A program made the translations under genes and the position numbers. Under the pieces are notes generated by a model. It saw only the letters and a program-made list of their open reading frames with translations, ran no database searches and was not told where the DNA came from. From Cinclus cinclus (Eukaryota; Chordata; Aves; Passeriformes; Cinclidae), in contig NC_085046.1 in the NCBI RefSeq assembly GCF_963662255.1, positions 136,381,392-136,445,391 of the forward strand: DNA of 64,000 bases. The letters are read 5' to 3'. This document shows, piece by piece, positions 11,741 to 24,385 of this stretch; the stretch's first letter is position 1; every line of letters begins with the position of its first letter.

Positions 11741-14700
11741 ATGCAGCAGTGTTTGTACCAATAGCTATATTCAACTAGTGCTGTTGTATTGTCAAGATCC
11801 ATGTAAAGGTAAAAAAGGCAGTAAATGATTGGCATGTGCTCTTTCTTTCAGCTACAGTTTAGTTTCTGTCATAATTCAGTGAAGTTGTGCTGAATGTCAC
11901 TGGATGTCAGAAATGTCAAGACTGTTAAAACCAAAGCCAAATCCCAAGATGCAAACTGTGACATCAAGGTCCATAACACTGGCTGCCGCCAAGGGGGCTG
12001 TTTCATCTTCTGGAACACAAACCTTGGCTTCAATTTTCATTGAAAAAGGTGTTGTTTGTATCATAAAAAAAAAAAAGAAAAAAAAATCCTTCAGTAAAAC
12101 TTGTCATCAAAAGTAGAGCAACAGCATAAGCATCCAGATAAAGGATTTATTTTTCATGTTAAAATACATACTGTGCACCTATACCACAATCTAACCTAAC
12201 ATAAATAATATAAATGTTTTCCATGGTTAAACATTTCTATGTGTGAAGCCCCATCCTCAAAAAAAGAACAAAACTGTATGTTATGATGCAACTTCACAGA
12301 ATGGCAATAACTGATAACTTATTGTTTCTCTTAAAATAAATAATTTATTCTGCTGAAGTCTGTTAATTGAGAGCACTAAAGGAGGACAGTCCTCCTATAT
12401 AAATAACTTAGCATTTTGTAATTGAAATCAAATTGTTTGCATGTTTAGTGGAAAGTTTCACAGTGTTAGCGTGATAATAGTTGGAAAATTTTTGGCTAAA
12501 TAAAATCTTGAACTTTTTTATTTTCTCCTTTGAAACATCTGAAATTTGCTGCACTTAAAAATTGTATTAGTTTAATAATTCTGAATCTTTATATAAACTT
12601 CCCTATTTATTTACACTGGTAATTTTGGCTGTTTTCTATAATTACAGGTAAATTATTCAAATAATAAAAGAAAAAGAAGCAAAGCCATGCTAGTAGATCT
12701 AATTATTTCTTGTTTATCATTACCTTATTTACAAGAAATGTATAGCATTCACAATATCTACAATATATCAACAATTCTTGCACTATTTCTAAAGAAATAA
12801 TGCAAGGAGTTTACTGGAGAATGGATCTCTGACTTACATTTTTAATACATCTTCATCACTACCTTTCCATCACTTAAAGTATTTTCTTTCTCCATGGAAA
12901 CAATCAACAGAGTGAGATCATACTGAAAACCCAAAGACTTTAGCATATTACTTCTTTAACTTTTCTTATTTTAAAAGGACACCCTGTGAATGCAGGCAAA
13001 AATACACAATGATTTGATCAGCAGGACAGTACTAGTGGTCACTCACAAATACAGTGTTTTCATCTGATCTGCAGAAGGTAGTCATGTAACCAACTGCTCC
13101 AATTTCACATGCTGCTTTTGTAAAAGCCAATAGACTCTATGGACGAAAGTGAGAGAGACTCTGTAGAAAGTAATAACGTCTATATAAATAAAACAGCTAG
13201 CAGGGGGAAGAGAGAAGAAAAATAAAGGTTGAACAAGCAAATCTTTCCACTTCTATAAAGTCAAGAAGAGGAAACTTCAAGCCAAAGATATGGTAAATTT
13301 AACTTAATTATATTAATGGATTAAATAATGAAAAGATAAAGATGACTGGCAACTTCAGCATAAAGGGGAGTGTCAGGAAGGGAAGAAAGGTATACATTTC
13401 CTCTATTTTTACCAGGCTATAGAAAATTTTTCAGAGGAAAAATAATAGCTATATGTAAACTAACATCAACTGATAGTTGAAACTTATGTTTTAAAAATAT
13501 ACCAACCAATATGACAACTTCTAAGCAATTAAGCCAGATGATTTAGCAGAAATAATTTCAAATAACAAGTGTTTCTATTGACTTTACGGAGGTATGAATC
13601 TGACCAGTGTCTCTGGTTAAAATAAGCAGAGCATTTACTATTCCTACCATGAGTGATTTCAAACAGAGAAGAGTTCTGTCCTCACTGGAGGTACTTAAGC
13701 AAAATTTTTACAGATTATTTGGTAAAATTATTTCCACAAATTATTTTAAATTCTGTTAATAATTCAATGTAAAGCATCAGAAAGGCTGATGACCATTTGT
13801 TAGCATGCTCTTACAGTAACTTTTTGCCATCAGTTCACTGATACCTTACTCCTGCCTTTTTACCATAATGACCTTCATGATGTTGATAATTATATATAGC
13901 AGAAAGCTTAGTTACAGATAACAGTGAAGCTTGCTGATTTTTCTCCTTTCAGTTAATTTAATGTGATACTACTATTTATCACCACTTTTGCTTTTAATTC
14001 TGTCACCTTTCTGTGCTCTCTGATCTGCAGACAAGTCTCCAGCATAGCTTTTCCTAACATGCTGTTCCTCCCCTCTTAAATTTGTCACTTAAGATGATTT
14101 GTAGTATGACAAATTGGCCCATCTCAGTGTTCACCCTTACTGTAAAAACTTAAGTGCTAATTCTACCCGGTGTAGTGTCATGCTCTGTCAAGGCTCTCCA
14201 TGCTTTGGTCTGCATTGTCTCCCCACAGTCTCATATTTGGGAGTCCACAGCCCCTTCAGGGGAATAGAACATTTTTTATAGAAAAAAATATAATTTGATT
14301 AAATAAATGACCCACATATGGACTCCAGGCCTCACTTTCATGGGGAACATGGCTGTAATGACACATTGCAGAGAAAATACTTGTGAATGCACAGCGCAAC
14401 TTTTATACCTGCATGGCTCAGCTATGAGAGGTTTCTTATCTCTGTACTGAACATATATTACTTATTTTGGTTGTTACAAAGGGCTCAGTATCAGAGAGAG
14501 AGTTGTAAAGTAATCTTAATTGATGGTCTTAAGCAAGATTAGAAATTCAGTTAATAAAGATATCATCTAAATATTTCAGGATTTCAGAAGCCTAGCAAAA
14601 AGATGGAAATTATTATTTCCAATATAAGAAGGTAAAGTGTTTTCAAAAGGGCTTTTTTAAATGCTCTTCATGTCTGCACAAGGCTGAGACTTTCACAATC

Positions 14701-16179
14701 ATTGATTTAATGTTGCTATGCCTCATGCAAAAATGTGATGTTTCTAGCAAGTCTGTGCCCTCTAGCACCACACTTTAGTGTCTAGCTTAGTACAGACTCA
14801 AAAGTGTTATCAGCATTTGTGTGTGACTAACTCCCTTTGTCTATAGCAGAAGCAGAACAAACAGTGTTTTTCATCTGTACAGTGTCATTGGAAAATAATA
14901 GTTTTCAGAAGTTTTTGTAGGAAAGTCCTTAAACCATCCTGCTCACTCATCTATAGCCATAAGCAAAATTCAATTCTTAGTAACATTTCTAACATTTTGT
15001 TTCAGGTTGTACCACAAAATCTGTACATGGCATGCTTTTTCAATAAAAACAGACACGTAAGGGGAACAAAACTGACCTATTTTTATTTATCTACCTCTGC
15101 ATTATTACTTAAGTGAAGTAGTGAAAACAAATATTGGATCTGTAGTTGCTTGTAACAGAAAAGAAGATAGCTTAGCTGGCTCGAGCACAACAAAAACTGT
15201 TACCAAAAAATCCAAAACTAGAGGAATTCGGGCTACATGAAGGTATAGATTTTTTAAGACTGGAATGTCAGGGAGCAGTGTGGGAGAGCTACACCTGAAG
15301 GGATGGGAATCTGGGAGCCAAGTCTGGCTCTGTGCTGGACATTCCCCTGCTGATGGTGGGAGAAAATCCTGCAAGGACAGAACACAGGGGCAGAGCTGAG
15401 AATAGGTGACAGGGTCCATAAGCAGTACAAGTGATCAGAGTTCAGAGTCCCTCCAAGATCTCACCTGGGAGCAGAAGGAGAAGAGATCGTCATAGTACTG
15501 GGAGGTACATCCAGGGACCAGAACTGGGCTGCAGACTGCTGCTTCTGTAGTGCTGTTTGAGGAGCTGTGATAGCCCCAAAGCTGTGATGCAATTACTGTC
15601 CTAGGTCTGTGTGCAAGGGTAGCTGAGGGCCCCAGGTGAAGCTGTTCATGCCTTTGGGGCTGTGACAAGATGCTATGGATTCTCCACTGCTTCAAGATCT
15701 TTTAAGTGATATTGGTATTGTAACTCAGCCAGATGTGTCAGGTATTGTTTTTTTCAAAGACATTGAGTATGATGCCTTGCTGACACAGCTTTCTAGGTGC
15801 TTACAGTTCTGCTTCACTGGAATTAATATACATAATTAGAGCAACATTTATAAAATTAAATATACTGTAAATTGATATATCTGGACCACTTTAAGATTAG
15901 ATTGAGACTAATCTTTAATGCAGTAGTACACAATTGATTAAGTTTAGAAATGGTAGTGTCTTCTAACTCTTGTCTTATTGATCATGCACTGGATAAATTC
16001 AAAAATTTTTGCGGAGATGCAAAGATGAAACCTTTGCACTGGAAAAACAATTCTCTCAGCCAGGTGAAGTTCTTCAAAGATGGCACATAGAGACTTTTCA
16101 TGTTATCTATGATTTTGAGAAAAATAAAAATAAAACCAATGAAGAAAACCACTCTGATAACATCAAAAGATGTAGGGCT
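11741..16179. other. A+T-rich intergenic sequence, no gene seen
   Basis: Mostly featureless A+T-rich sequence with A-runs at 12063-12086. The exception is a G+C-richer block at about 15100-15710, listed separately. Confidence 0.55.
15100..15710. other. unclassified G+C-richer block
   Basis: About 600 bp that is clearly richer in G+C than its surroundings, with two moderate minus-strand frames (104 codons at 15105-15419 and 86 codons at 15435-15695). The peptides are rich in P, S and L and show no domain that I recognise. The frames start and end without splice-like borders that I could defend. It is most likely an old repeat (a decayed ERV or CR1 part), but I could not match it. Confidence 0.4.
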
Positions 16180-16600
16180 ACTGCAGTTGTCCTGGGTACA
16201 GAGGGCAAGAGGGGTGGAGTTTCTAGCACTAGCTAGAATCAGCTGCCCGGCTGCTGTTCTGCCCCTGGTTTCCACTGTTTGTGGACTGGCAGAGGAAGGT
16301 GAGAGGGAAGAGGGTGTCCAGCATGCTGCCTTTGTTCTCCCGGGTGCTGTGTGATGGCAGCCTGGGGACAGACTGCAGTTTTCCTTTGTCTAGAAGACAA
16401 TGCCAGGCTCTTCCTCTCTCCTCCCCCTCTCTCTGTTTGTTGGGTGATGAATACCCTCTTGTGGGTAGAGCACTCTCTCTTTTGTGCCCTCTTTCATTAA
16501 TATTGTTGTGCTCATTGTCAGTTTTTCAGTAAAATTGTGCTTCCAGCTTGAGAACTGTCCTAGTATTTCCTCTGGTATTGGAAAGGGGCAGGAGAGGATG
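16180..16600 (+). mobile_element. possible ERV LTR and start of leader
   Basis: A pyrimidine-rich, G+C-richer segment ends in a region resembling R-U5: TTCATTAATATTG at 16494, then CAGTAAAATTGTGC at 16528, then CTTCCAGCTTGAGAAC. It is followed near 16573 by TGGTATTGGAAAGGGGCAGG, which could be a decayed tRNA primer binding site. No clean TG...CA ends or flanking duplications were found, so the family and limits are guesses. Confidence 0.38.
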
Positions 16601-19600
16601 TGCAGCTTGAGTGAGGTCAGTTTTTCTGCTGCATTTTAAGCCAGATCAGCAATCATATTTAGTTTTGCCTTAGGGTTACCTTTTTGTAAAATCTTATTGT
16701 GATCTATTAACTTTTTAAATACATTTTTAAAAATAGTTATTGTATAAGACACTTTACTAAATGTCTAAAATTTATAGTGTTCCTTCATGTTAATATTTTT
16801 TCTTTATTTTTTTTTAATTTACCTTAAGATAATTAGAAGGAATGAGGATGGGTGAGATATTCTTAGTTAATGCTTTTACTGACACCTCCTAATGTAAACT
16901 CCAAATAGCTGTATTTTATTTTAAGCATAATTTAATAACATCCAGACCGTATTTTTTGTTTCAAATGAAATTGAATTCCTGTAATTCTCTACTGTTGATT
17001 TTCAAATATTCCTTGGGAAGTAGGGAGGAAATGTTGGGGGATCTTTTAGGTATCCAAATATATGTTTTAGCTAGTCAGTACTGATTTATGACCAATACAT
17101 GTGGTTGACACCTAAATATACAATTAAGAAGTTATATTTAGAAGTCTGTATTTGAAAACTGGACCTGGAAATTCCTTCATACTTCATGCATGACATTCAT
17201 TTTATTTGATGTTACTCTAATACTTCACAAATAGTAATGAGCACATTAGTGTGTATATGTATGTTTACATTTCTCCACCTATTTTGTAGTGTATTTCCTT
17301 CTCATTATATCTCTTAATTATTTCTTTGTAACATCTTCCAACTCTTTTTTTTTTTTTTTCTTGTTGGTGTCACTGTATTAGGAGCAATTCAGGAACTTCT
17401 AACTGATCAGAATTTTTATCATCTAAACACAGGTCTTTTAAAGATGTCTGTCACTGTTTTATCTGAAAAATTCAGTTTAGCTTTCAAATATCAATTCTGA
17501 TTTTGGTATTGTCTTGATCTTTGATATTGTCTGCATTTTCTTGAAATGTTATTCTCAGCTATATCCATACAGTCTTTTTTACATATTTGATTGTGACGGA
17601 ATTTAATCTATTACTGTCAATGCAATCACTATATAAGGAATGCTAATATGAGCAGGCATTCCTCAAATGTCTATTTGCCTATGACTGAGTGATTCAGAGT
17701 GTTTGCTGTTTAGATAATTAAAGCAGGTGAAGGATGGAGAGGTGCAGAGAAAGGTGATTCAGTGTTCTAGCAATCTGATTAGTGACACTGCACCAGGTAT
17801 TCATCAGAAATGCTATCTATAAGTATAATTTCCTATTCACCAGAAATCCTTGCCCCTCCAAAAAAATGCTTTTTTTTTCCCAAGAGGTTGTGGCAAAGAA
17901 AAGAAATGATAAAGACAAAAAACTCTGTTGGATTTTGCTTGGGACAGTTAATACCTAAAGATATGATAGTCAGAGGCAATAAATCTAATGGAATAGTAAG
18001 GAAGTAGCAACCCAGGGATATATAATAATATTTATAACACTTTTGTAGAAATGTATATTTACATTCTGGTCCCGAATCCAGAACTAAGTATCCATTTTAG
18101 TCAGTGAAGTGTCAGAAACTAAACCAATTATATACTAAATCAAAAGGAATTGAGGAGTAGTCATTAAGCTAAGGAGTTAGTCTTTCTTTTGCTTATTTCT
18201 TCATTATTCCTTGTCTAGAAGAAGGAATAGGTAAGTATATAAAAATATATTTAGAAGATTCAGGCAAAAAATGAAAACTATGGGTTGCTACATATTAAGG
18301 GATGGAGACACTTTAAGAAGGGAATGATATTTTGAAGTCCAGTCTCCAAAATATTTACAGTGTTTCAAAGGCTGTATATAGACAGCCTATAGAACTTCTC
18401 TAGCCTGTTTTGTTAATGAAAGAAACAATACCTAATGCACTTTTTTCTTGAATTCAATATATTTTAAGTAGGTTCAGACATTATCAAAACCATCTTATGA
18501 ATTTTAAATTCTCTCTAGGCTGTCAGAAGGTAATGGCAGAACTGAAACACATAAATGTTTAGTGAGTCTATTAATGAAATAAAAAGCCCCATGTAAAAAA
18601 ATGTACCAAGGTGCTTGAAAGTCTTGCTGGTCTGGAATGATAATGCTGACTGATCCCCCTGGCTAACACAATAATGTAAATTTGGAATTCTCTTTTCCAG
18701 GGATCTACATTCCACGACTTGTTTCAGAGGCCTTACTCAGATGCTCAGAACCTTAGCTGTCAGACAAGACACACAATGTGATGTCGTATTTAATCCTAAA
18801 TAGGTGTTAATTATTTCAAATCTCTCTTTATTTCCTGGTTTGTGTGGCAGACTGCAAGAGTTTTCAGCTTGTCATAACTTGTGGTGTGCAAGATGCTGAA
18901 CTGCATGACATTTTCTATTAATTTCCAACACAATACCTCCTGCTTGTATGCATTCCCTCATTATACAAATTCAAAGGTTGTTTGTCAATTATTTAAAGGA
19001 CATCTGTTTAAATTAAGAATATGCTTAATAGAAACGGTACTGTCTTCCAATTTAACAGAGTTCCTATCTAAAGAGTTCATCTTGCCAATGTCATAGGTTG
19101 CCTTCAGTTGCCTCCCTGATCTCCTGGATTCCTGCAGGGTCAGAAACATGTCATTTCTCTGTACTTCACTGTCAGAATAAAAAAGACAGAAAAACAAACA
19201 CTGTTACACATGATATATTTTAAACCTTGCATGGAACTACATCATAATTTTATTATTTTTTTGTGATTAGATGCTGTGTAGTAATCTAATGAAGAATGTG
19301 AAAGAAAGATCAGTACCTCTACTATCTTATTTGCCTTCTAGCCATTTCTAACTGTTTTCATCAACTACATCAACTTCATGGATATGACTTAAAATTTACA
19401 TAACCCATCAAGGAAGACTAGCAAGATATAATACTTAGAGAATTGTACACAAAAGTGAACTGATAATGAGCATAACTGGTTGGAAAAGAGGCTGACTAGG
19501 CCTCCTCTGCTTCTGGTGGGGATATGTTTGAATGTACTTTACATTTGTTCTCCCTGTGATGAGTAGAACTGGTTGAGGTTTAATTCTATGTACAAACCAC

Positions 19601-20796
19601 AGGATAAATGTGGATGTAGAAATGAGCATTTCTGGAAAACAGTGGATTTTCTGTGATGTCAGACACTGACTGCTTGGTTTGAAGATTATCAATTTTTTGT
19701 GTTCTCTGCTTTTATGTCAATGCCTTATAAGAACTTTGGTTGTCACTGTATGATATGTGCGTAAAATATATTCAACTGGATTTTCAAGTTTTACTGCAGT
19801 CATCACCAGAATTTTTGATATACGAAACTTTACTGGGGATGGCTTCTCCCTTCTGGTTATCCAGCTAAGAAAACCTCATTGCAAGGCAGCTCTATATATA
19901 GCAGAGTGAAGAATTCAGCAAGAGACATTCAAAAAACTTAAATTTAGGAAAAGCATTTATCTAGTTGGGCAATTTTATTAGTTATTGCATTTAATAATTA
20001 TGGCATTTTTTAGTTTGCTCTTCTGGGATATCATGCTTTTCTCTGCATTCTTCAGGTTGGCATCTATACTTTTTTTTTCCCCCACTGGAAAATGGCCAGT
20101 CAAAAATGTTTTGGGTACCAAAGTATTTAACACTTATGTCAGGATAAATATTGGTAGTGACAGGTTAGACTAAAATGTTAGTGTAATTTTTAGACTCTCC
20201 TGTCAGGACAAAACCAAGAAAGATGATTGAATTAATACTGTAAGGTGGGACTAAGGACTTTCTGCATTACATCTCCACAGTCACAGCAATGACGATCATT
20301 TGGGATCTCTTTGGAACAGAGTGCTTCATTCTGCATATAGGTTTAAATTACATACGTTGATTGCTGTAAATGAAGAGTGATTTGATTTATTTCAGGAATG
20401 CTGCAGCATAAAACAACCATAAACTAAATAAGAGACTATTTTGAGGACAGCTAAACTCACACAAAAGGAAAGAATAAAAGCTTGCTTGATATTTATGGGT
20501 TTTTTTGTTTTGTTTCTTTTGAACATCTGTAAACCTTGAAATGAAATGCTGGTTCAATATATCTTGCAAAAAAGTGGATGACTAACACATCATCAGAAGC
20601 ATTAATCTAAAAGTTGTTTTAAAAGGGGCAAAGAGACAAACCCAGGGTTGTCAGTGATGAGTGATGGGATGGTGTGCTGGAACTTGAGAAAATGAGCACT
20701 AATGGGATTTCTCAGTCTGCTTCATGAGATGTTAGCTTCAATGTACCACACTTGAAATGTTTGTAAACTAATATATGCAACGTGAAAAACAAATAA
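16601..20796. other. A+T-rich intergenic sequence, no gene seen
   Basis: There are poly-T runs near 17345-17360 and 17870-17878. No coding, RNA or repeat feature is recognised beyond those runs. Confidence 0.6.
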
Positions 20797-21530
20797 GAGG
20801 AGCTTCAGGCTTTGTCCCAGTCCCAGAGATTTGACATTACTGGTATTAGCAAAACCTGGTGGGATGAGTCTTGTGTCTGGAGTGCACTGTTGGATGCTTA
20901 CAGGCTCTTCAGGCGGGACAGGCAGGGCAGAAGAAGCTGGGAGTTGGCATTGTACATAATACAATTGTTGGAATGTATGGAGCTCACAGTTGGCAGTGGC
21001 ACAATTGAGTGTCCCTGTGTGAGAATCAAAGGGCAGACAAATAATGCAGATGTCATTGTAGGACTCTGCTGTAGAGCTCTCAACCAGGATGATGATGCTG
21101 ATGAATTTATTCTTTGAGGAACTAAGGACACTTACAAGTCAACTGCCCTTGTCCTTGTGGAGGGCTTTCACTTGCCAGAAATTAACTGGGAGCATCACAC
21201 AGCTGGTACAACCTGCGCCAGAAGATTCCTAAAAAACCTGGATAACAGCTTTAAGGAACCTAAAGGTCCTAAAGGAGCCCACTTGGAAATATGCCCTCCT
21301 TGATCTGCTGCTGGTCAACACAGTGGATCTCATGAGCAAGTGGAGATTGGCAGATGTCTCATTCACAGTGACCATGAAACCTGACAGAGTTCAAGAAACA
21401 TTTGGACATTGCACCCAAGCACATGGTGTAACTCTTGGGGACGCTCCTGTGCAGGGTTAAGAGCTGGACTTGATAATCCTTGTAGGTCCTTTCCAACTTG
21501 CATATTCGACCATTCTGTGTTCCTGTAATT
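20797..21530 (+). mobile_element. CR1 LINE, internally deleted: endonuclease joined to 3' tail
   Basis: The left part (20797-21372) encodes the ORF2 endonuclease domain. At about 21373 the sequence jumps to the CR1 3' end: GAGTTCAAGAAACATTTGGA, then AGCTGGACTTGATAATCC and the terminal ACCATTCTGTGTTCC near 21505. The whole reverse-transcriptase domain, more than 1 kb in a full CR1, is absent. The tail is of the type shared with the tRNA-Ile SINE 500 bp downstream. Deletion in place or a template jump during insertion would both give this structure. Confidence 0.85.
20812..21117 (+). pseudogene. CR1 ORF2 fragment, APE-type endonuclease domain
   Basis: An open stretch of 101 codons matching the N-terminal endonuclease that nicks target DNA for CR1 insertion. 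Visible landmarks are DITGISKTWWDES (residues about 8-20), AYRLFRRDRQGRR (29-41), VRIKGQTNNADVIVG (70-84) and the CRALNQDDDADE segment. In APE-type LINE endonucleases the first motif carries a catalytic glutamate (ISETWW); here it is lysine (ISKTWW), so the nuclease would be inactive even if made. A stop follows at 21115, and the next part of the domain (GFHLPEINW-like, with the expected F/LP order) continues in another frame up to HSDHE-like codons at about 21358-21374. Confidence 0.87.
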
Positions 21531-22002
21531 AGCCATTTATTATCTGAAACTTTAAAAAATGTTTATATGCATTAAATGCTCTGTATTATCAGTTTTGGAA
21601 AAGATAAAGTGTTAAAGCTATAACTAGATGGTATTGTGCAACATCAACCTTGCACCTAACCGAATTTCAGATTTCAGGTGAATCATGTGAAGACTCATAG
21701 GTTACATTTCTTCCAGTAAGTAAAAGGCCCTGTTGTTTCATAGAGAACAAATGATCCAATATAATTCATCTCCATATGGTCATATTTTGTTCCAGGGTAA
21801 AATATAGGTATCTTCATTCATGTTTCCTATGATTTGGCCCATTATTCTCCTGAGCCACACTCAGACAAAGTCTGGGATGTTGAGGTTTTGTGTAGGATGA
21901 AACATATCCAAGTGGAAGCCCTAACAATTAAACCATAGGGGCAGGTGTTTAGCAGTCTGTGAGCTAGTACAGCACCTCATGCATCTTAATTCATTAAAAT
22001 TA

Positions 22003-22134
22003 GGGAATATTCTGAGATTGAAAGTACCCACAAGAATATTGAGTACAACTCTTAAGAGAATGGCCTACACAGGGTTTGAACCCACAGCCTTGGCTTTATT
22101 AGTATCATGCCTTAATCAACTGAATTAATTACTA
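22003..22134 (-). mobile_element. tRNA-Ile-derived SINE with CR1-type tail (TguSINE1-like)
   Basis: The minus strand begins at 22134 with a tRNA-Ile-like head (22061-22134) and runs straight into CCATTCTCTTAAGAGTTG and a tail of about 50 bp ending CAGAATATTCC near 22003. The tail is recognisably the same as the 3' end of the CR1 at 21458-21508 on the plus strand (agagctggacttgat...catattc against agagttgtactcaat...gaatattc). A tRNA-Ile head plus a CR1 tail is the design of TguSINE1, a SINE described from passerine birds and thought to borrow the CR1 machinery. No clear target duplication is seen. Confidence 0.82.
22061..22134 (-). pseudogene. tRNA-Ile(AAT)-like head of the SINE, decayed
   Basis: The minus strand keeps the D-arm motif TTCAGTTGATTAAGG, the anticodon loop with CTAATAA (anticodon AAT, isoleucine) and the T-arm with GGGTTCAAACCC, an intact B box of the pol III promoter. 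The 5' acceptor strand is ruined (TAGTAAT where GGCCGGT is expected) and cannot pair with the 3' strand TAGGCCA, so it is not a working tRNA gene. There is no separate CCA issue because the sequence passes directly into the SINE body. Confidence 0.85.
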
Positions 22135-22368
22135 TGAATGCCAGCTCTAAAGTCCCTTTGAGTAAAGGAAGAAATTAGTGATGAAATATGTTTGACACAG
22201 TTCTTATATACATAAAACATTACAAAATCCAGTTCTTCTGAATATTAACATAAAGGAAGCCAAAATCATCTTCCTGGATTGCAACCCAAATGTATTTCCC
22301 CCCAGAATACTGTGCATGTTTTCATCTTATTTTTCTTCTCTTACTGCTGTTAGCATTGCTCCCACATT

Positions 22369-22455
22369 CATCCATATCCATATCCATAACCATATCCATA
22401 ACCATATCCATATCCATATCCATATCCATATCCATATCCATATCCATATCCATGT
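22369..22455 (+). repeat. (CATATC)n hexanucleotide array
   Basis: About fourteen hexamers, mostly CATATC, with two CATAAC variant units spaced 12 bases apart in the left half and a CATGTC unit closing the right edge. The uniform right half and variant left half suggest recent growth from the right. The frames across it encode runs of IS or HI and are not genes. Confidence 0.93.
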
Positions 22456-23916
22456 CCAATTTTTATTACATTCTACTGAAACCAGTTTTAATTCCATATA
22501 CTTAGTTTTTGACCACCTTCACACTCTTCACTTTTTATGTGATAGCAGCCATTGTTTCAGCAATCCGTTTATACAAAAAAGCCTAATCACTTCTTAAATA
22601 TATCTCCAGCAAAGGACAGATTGCATATTCTCCTGTTTCAAAGAGCATTGTGATTTCTTACAGCTCAGAGATATTCCTGCTGCTAGAAACCAAATTCTTT
22701 GTCATAATACATAGTTGAATGTAGACATCTCCTATGGCTGATGTCTTTGAAAATTACATTTCCTGCTGAGACAAGTCACTCTTTTTGCTACAAATGTCTT
22801 TTATGTGATGAAGTTTGCTTAAAAGCATCCAAGCATTTCCCAGAAGCAAGTGTTTAAAAGCAGAATGCAATAAAAAAGAGAGAGAGAGAATTTCGCTGGC
22901 AAATTTCACTACCAGAAAAAATGTCTGAGTTCTGGGACCACACATTCTAGAATATTGAAAAGACTTAATCAAGGCAAACCAGCTGTAAATCAAGGTTGTA
23001 ACTCTGCAGAAACACAGGGAGGCAGAAAATCAAATGAAAGCACTATATAAATCATAAACAAACCACTGTCCTTTGTTTAAAATCTAAGTTCAGAGTAGGT
23101 GAATAAAACACGATTATACCTGACCATTCACTAAAGCGTTTTTCAGAATCTGTAAGATTTGTCTTTAATAAAAAGAAGAAAATCAAAGTGTCATAATTGC
23201 TTCTAGGACAGTATAAAATTTTATCAACCAGGTAATCAACTCTAGATAATTCCTACTGCAACAGTTGCATCAGGAACAAAGTATTGTCACTGAGAAAAAT
23301 TTCTTAACATCTCACAAAACGCAAACAGTCATTTTGAGAGGAAGCATTAATCAAGTCACTGTAATGAAGCCCAGTGATCAAATGTCCAGGAGGGAAGGCT
23401 GTTGTAATCTAACAAACCTTGATCCATAATATTTCAGAGAGCAACACGGGAAAAGTGTTTGCAGGATATTTGACCACATAATAGACTGTATAATTTGACT
23501 GCATAAAGAAAATTTAGGTTGTCTGGGAAGATTATACAGTAACTGGTAACTGCCACAAGAACACATTTCTCTCCTAGTGGATCCTACCATATGTCAGAAG
23601 ATGAAGAAGTTACAAACTGACCAAACTCTTCTAACAGTTGTGTCAGAACCTTGTGACACAGCCCAAAATCTCCAACTAAAATTCAGGAAAATAATGTGTC
23701 CACTCTTCTAAAAGGGAAGTTTAGCATTCTTTCCAAGGCCAAAATTTAAAACATTTTTAGTCAAGCCTCTAAGTTCATGAAAAGTCTTAATGAATACCTG
23801 AATGGAAGAATTGATAACAGATTTTTTTCTTGACTCCAGGTTTGAACCTTTGAGCTTATATGTGAGTATTCATTTAAGACTTTTTCTGAATCTAAGAAAA
23901 CTGCAACTTTATTTCA
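22456..23916. other. intergenic sequence, no gene seen
   Basis: A+T-rich sequence with a short GA-run near 22878. No supported feature. Confidence 0.6.
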
Positions 23917-24385
23917 AAAATAGAATAGAATAGTTTCAGTCAGAAGTGACCACAATGATTTTCTAGTCCTTCTTTCTGACCACTTCAGTACTAACCAAAA
24001 GTTAGAGCACATTATTATGGACATTGTACAAATGCTTTTGAGCGCTAACAGGCACTGATCACCTCCCTTTGACGCCCTTGCCAGCATTTGATGATCATTT
24101 CAGTGAAGAAAAGTTTCCTCACATTAAGTCTGAACCTTCTCTGATGCAGTTTTGAACCATTACCACACACCTGCCTCTGGATATCAGGGAAAAGACGTCA
24201 GTGTCTCCATTTTACCTCCTCAGGAAGCTGAGGAGAGGATGATGAGGTCATCCTTCAGCCTCCTTTCCTTTGAATGAGACAAGTCTAAAGTCCTCAGCTG
24301 TTCCTGGCAGGAAATGCCTACAAGCTCTTTCACCACCTTGGTTGCCTTTCTCTGGATTTGTTCAAGGACCTTTCCATCCTTTTTA
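23917..24385 (-). mobile_element. CR1 LINE 3' end
   Basis: The left edge reads AAATAGAATAGAATAGTTTC, the reverse complement of the short terminal repeats that end CR1 elements, so the element lies on the minus strand with its 3' end at 23917. The rest follows the CR1 3' untranslated and C-terminal ORF2 region: CCTCACATTAAGTCTGAACC near 24116, and the CTCAGCTGTTCCTGGCAGG-type segment near 24294. It is 5'-truncated at about 24385, as is usual for LINE insertions. Confidence 0.86.

Noticed and set aside
22061..22134. A functional tRNA-Ile gene
   Set aside because: The acceptor stem cannot pair and the sequence continues into a SINE tail.
22290..22597. Frames encoding IS and HI repeats
   Set aside because: They translate the hexanucleotide array. 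The array is too uniform and has no spacers, so it is not a CRISPR array either.
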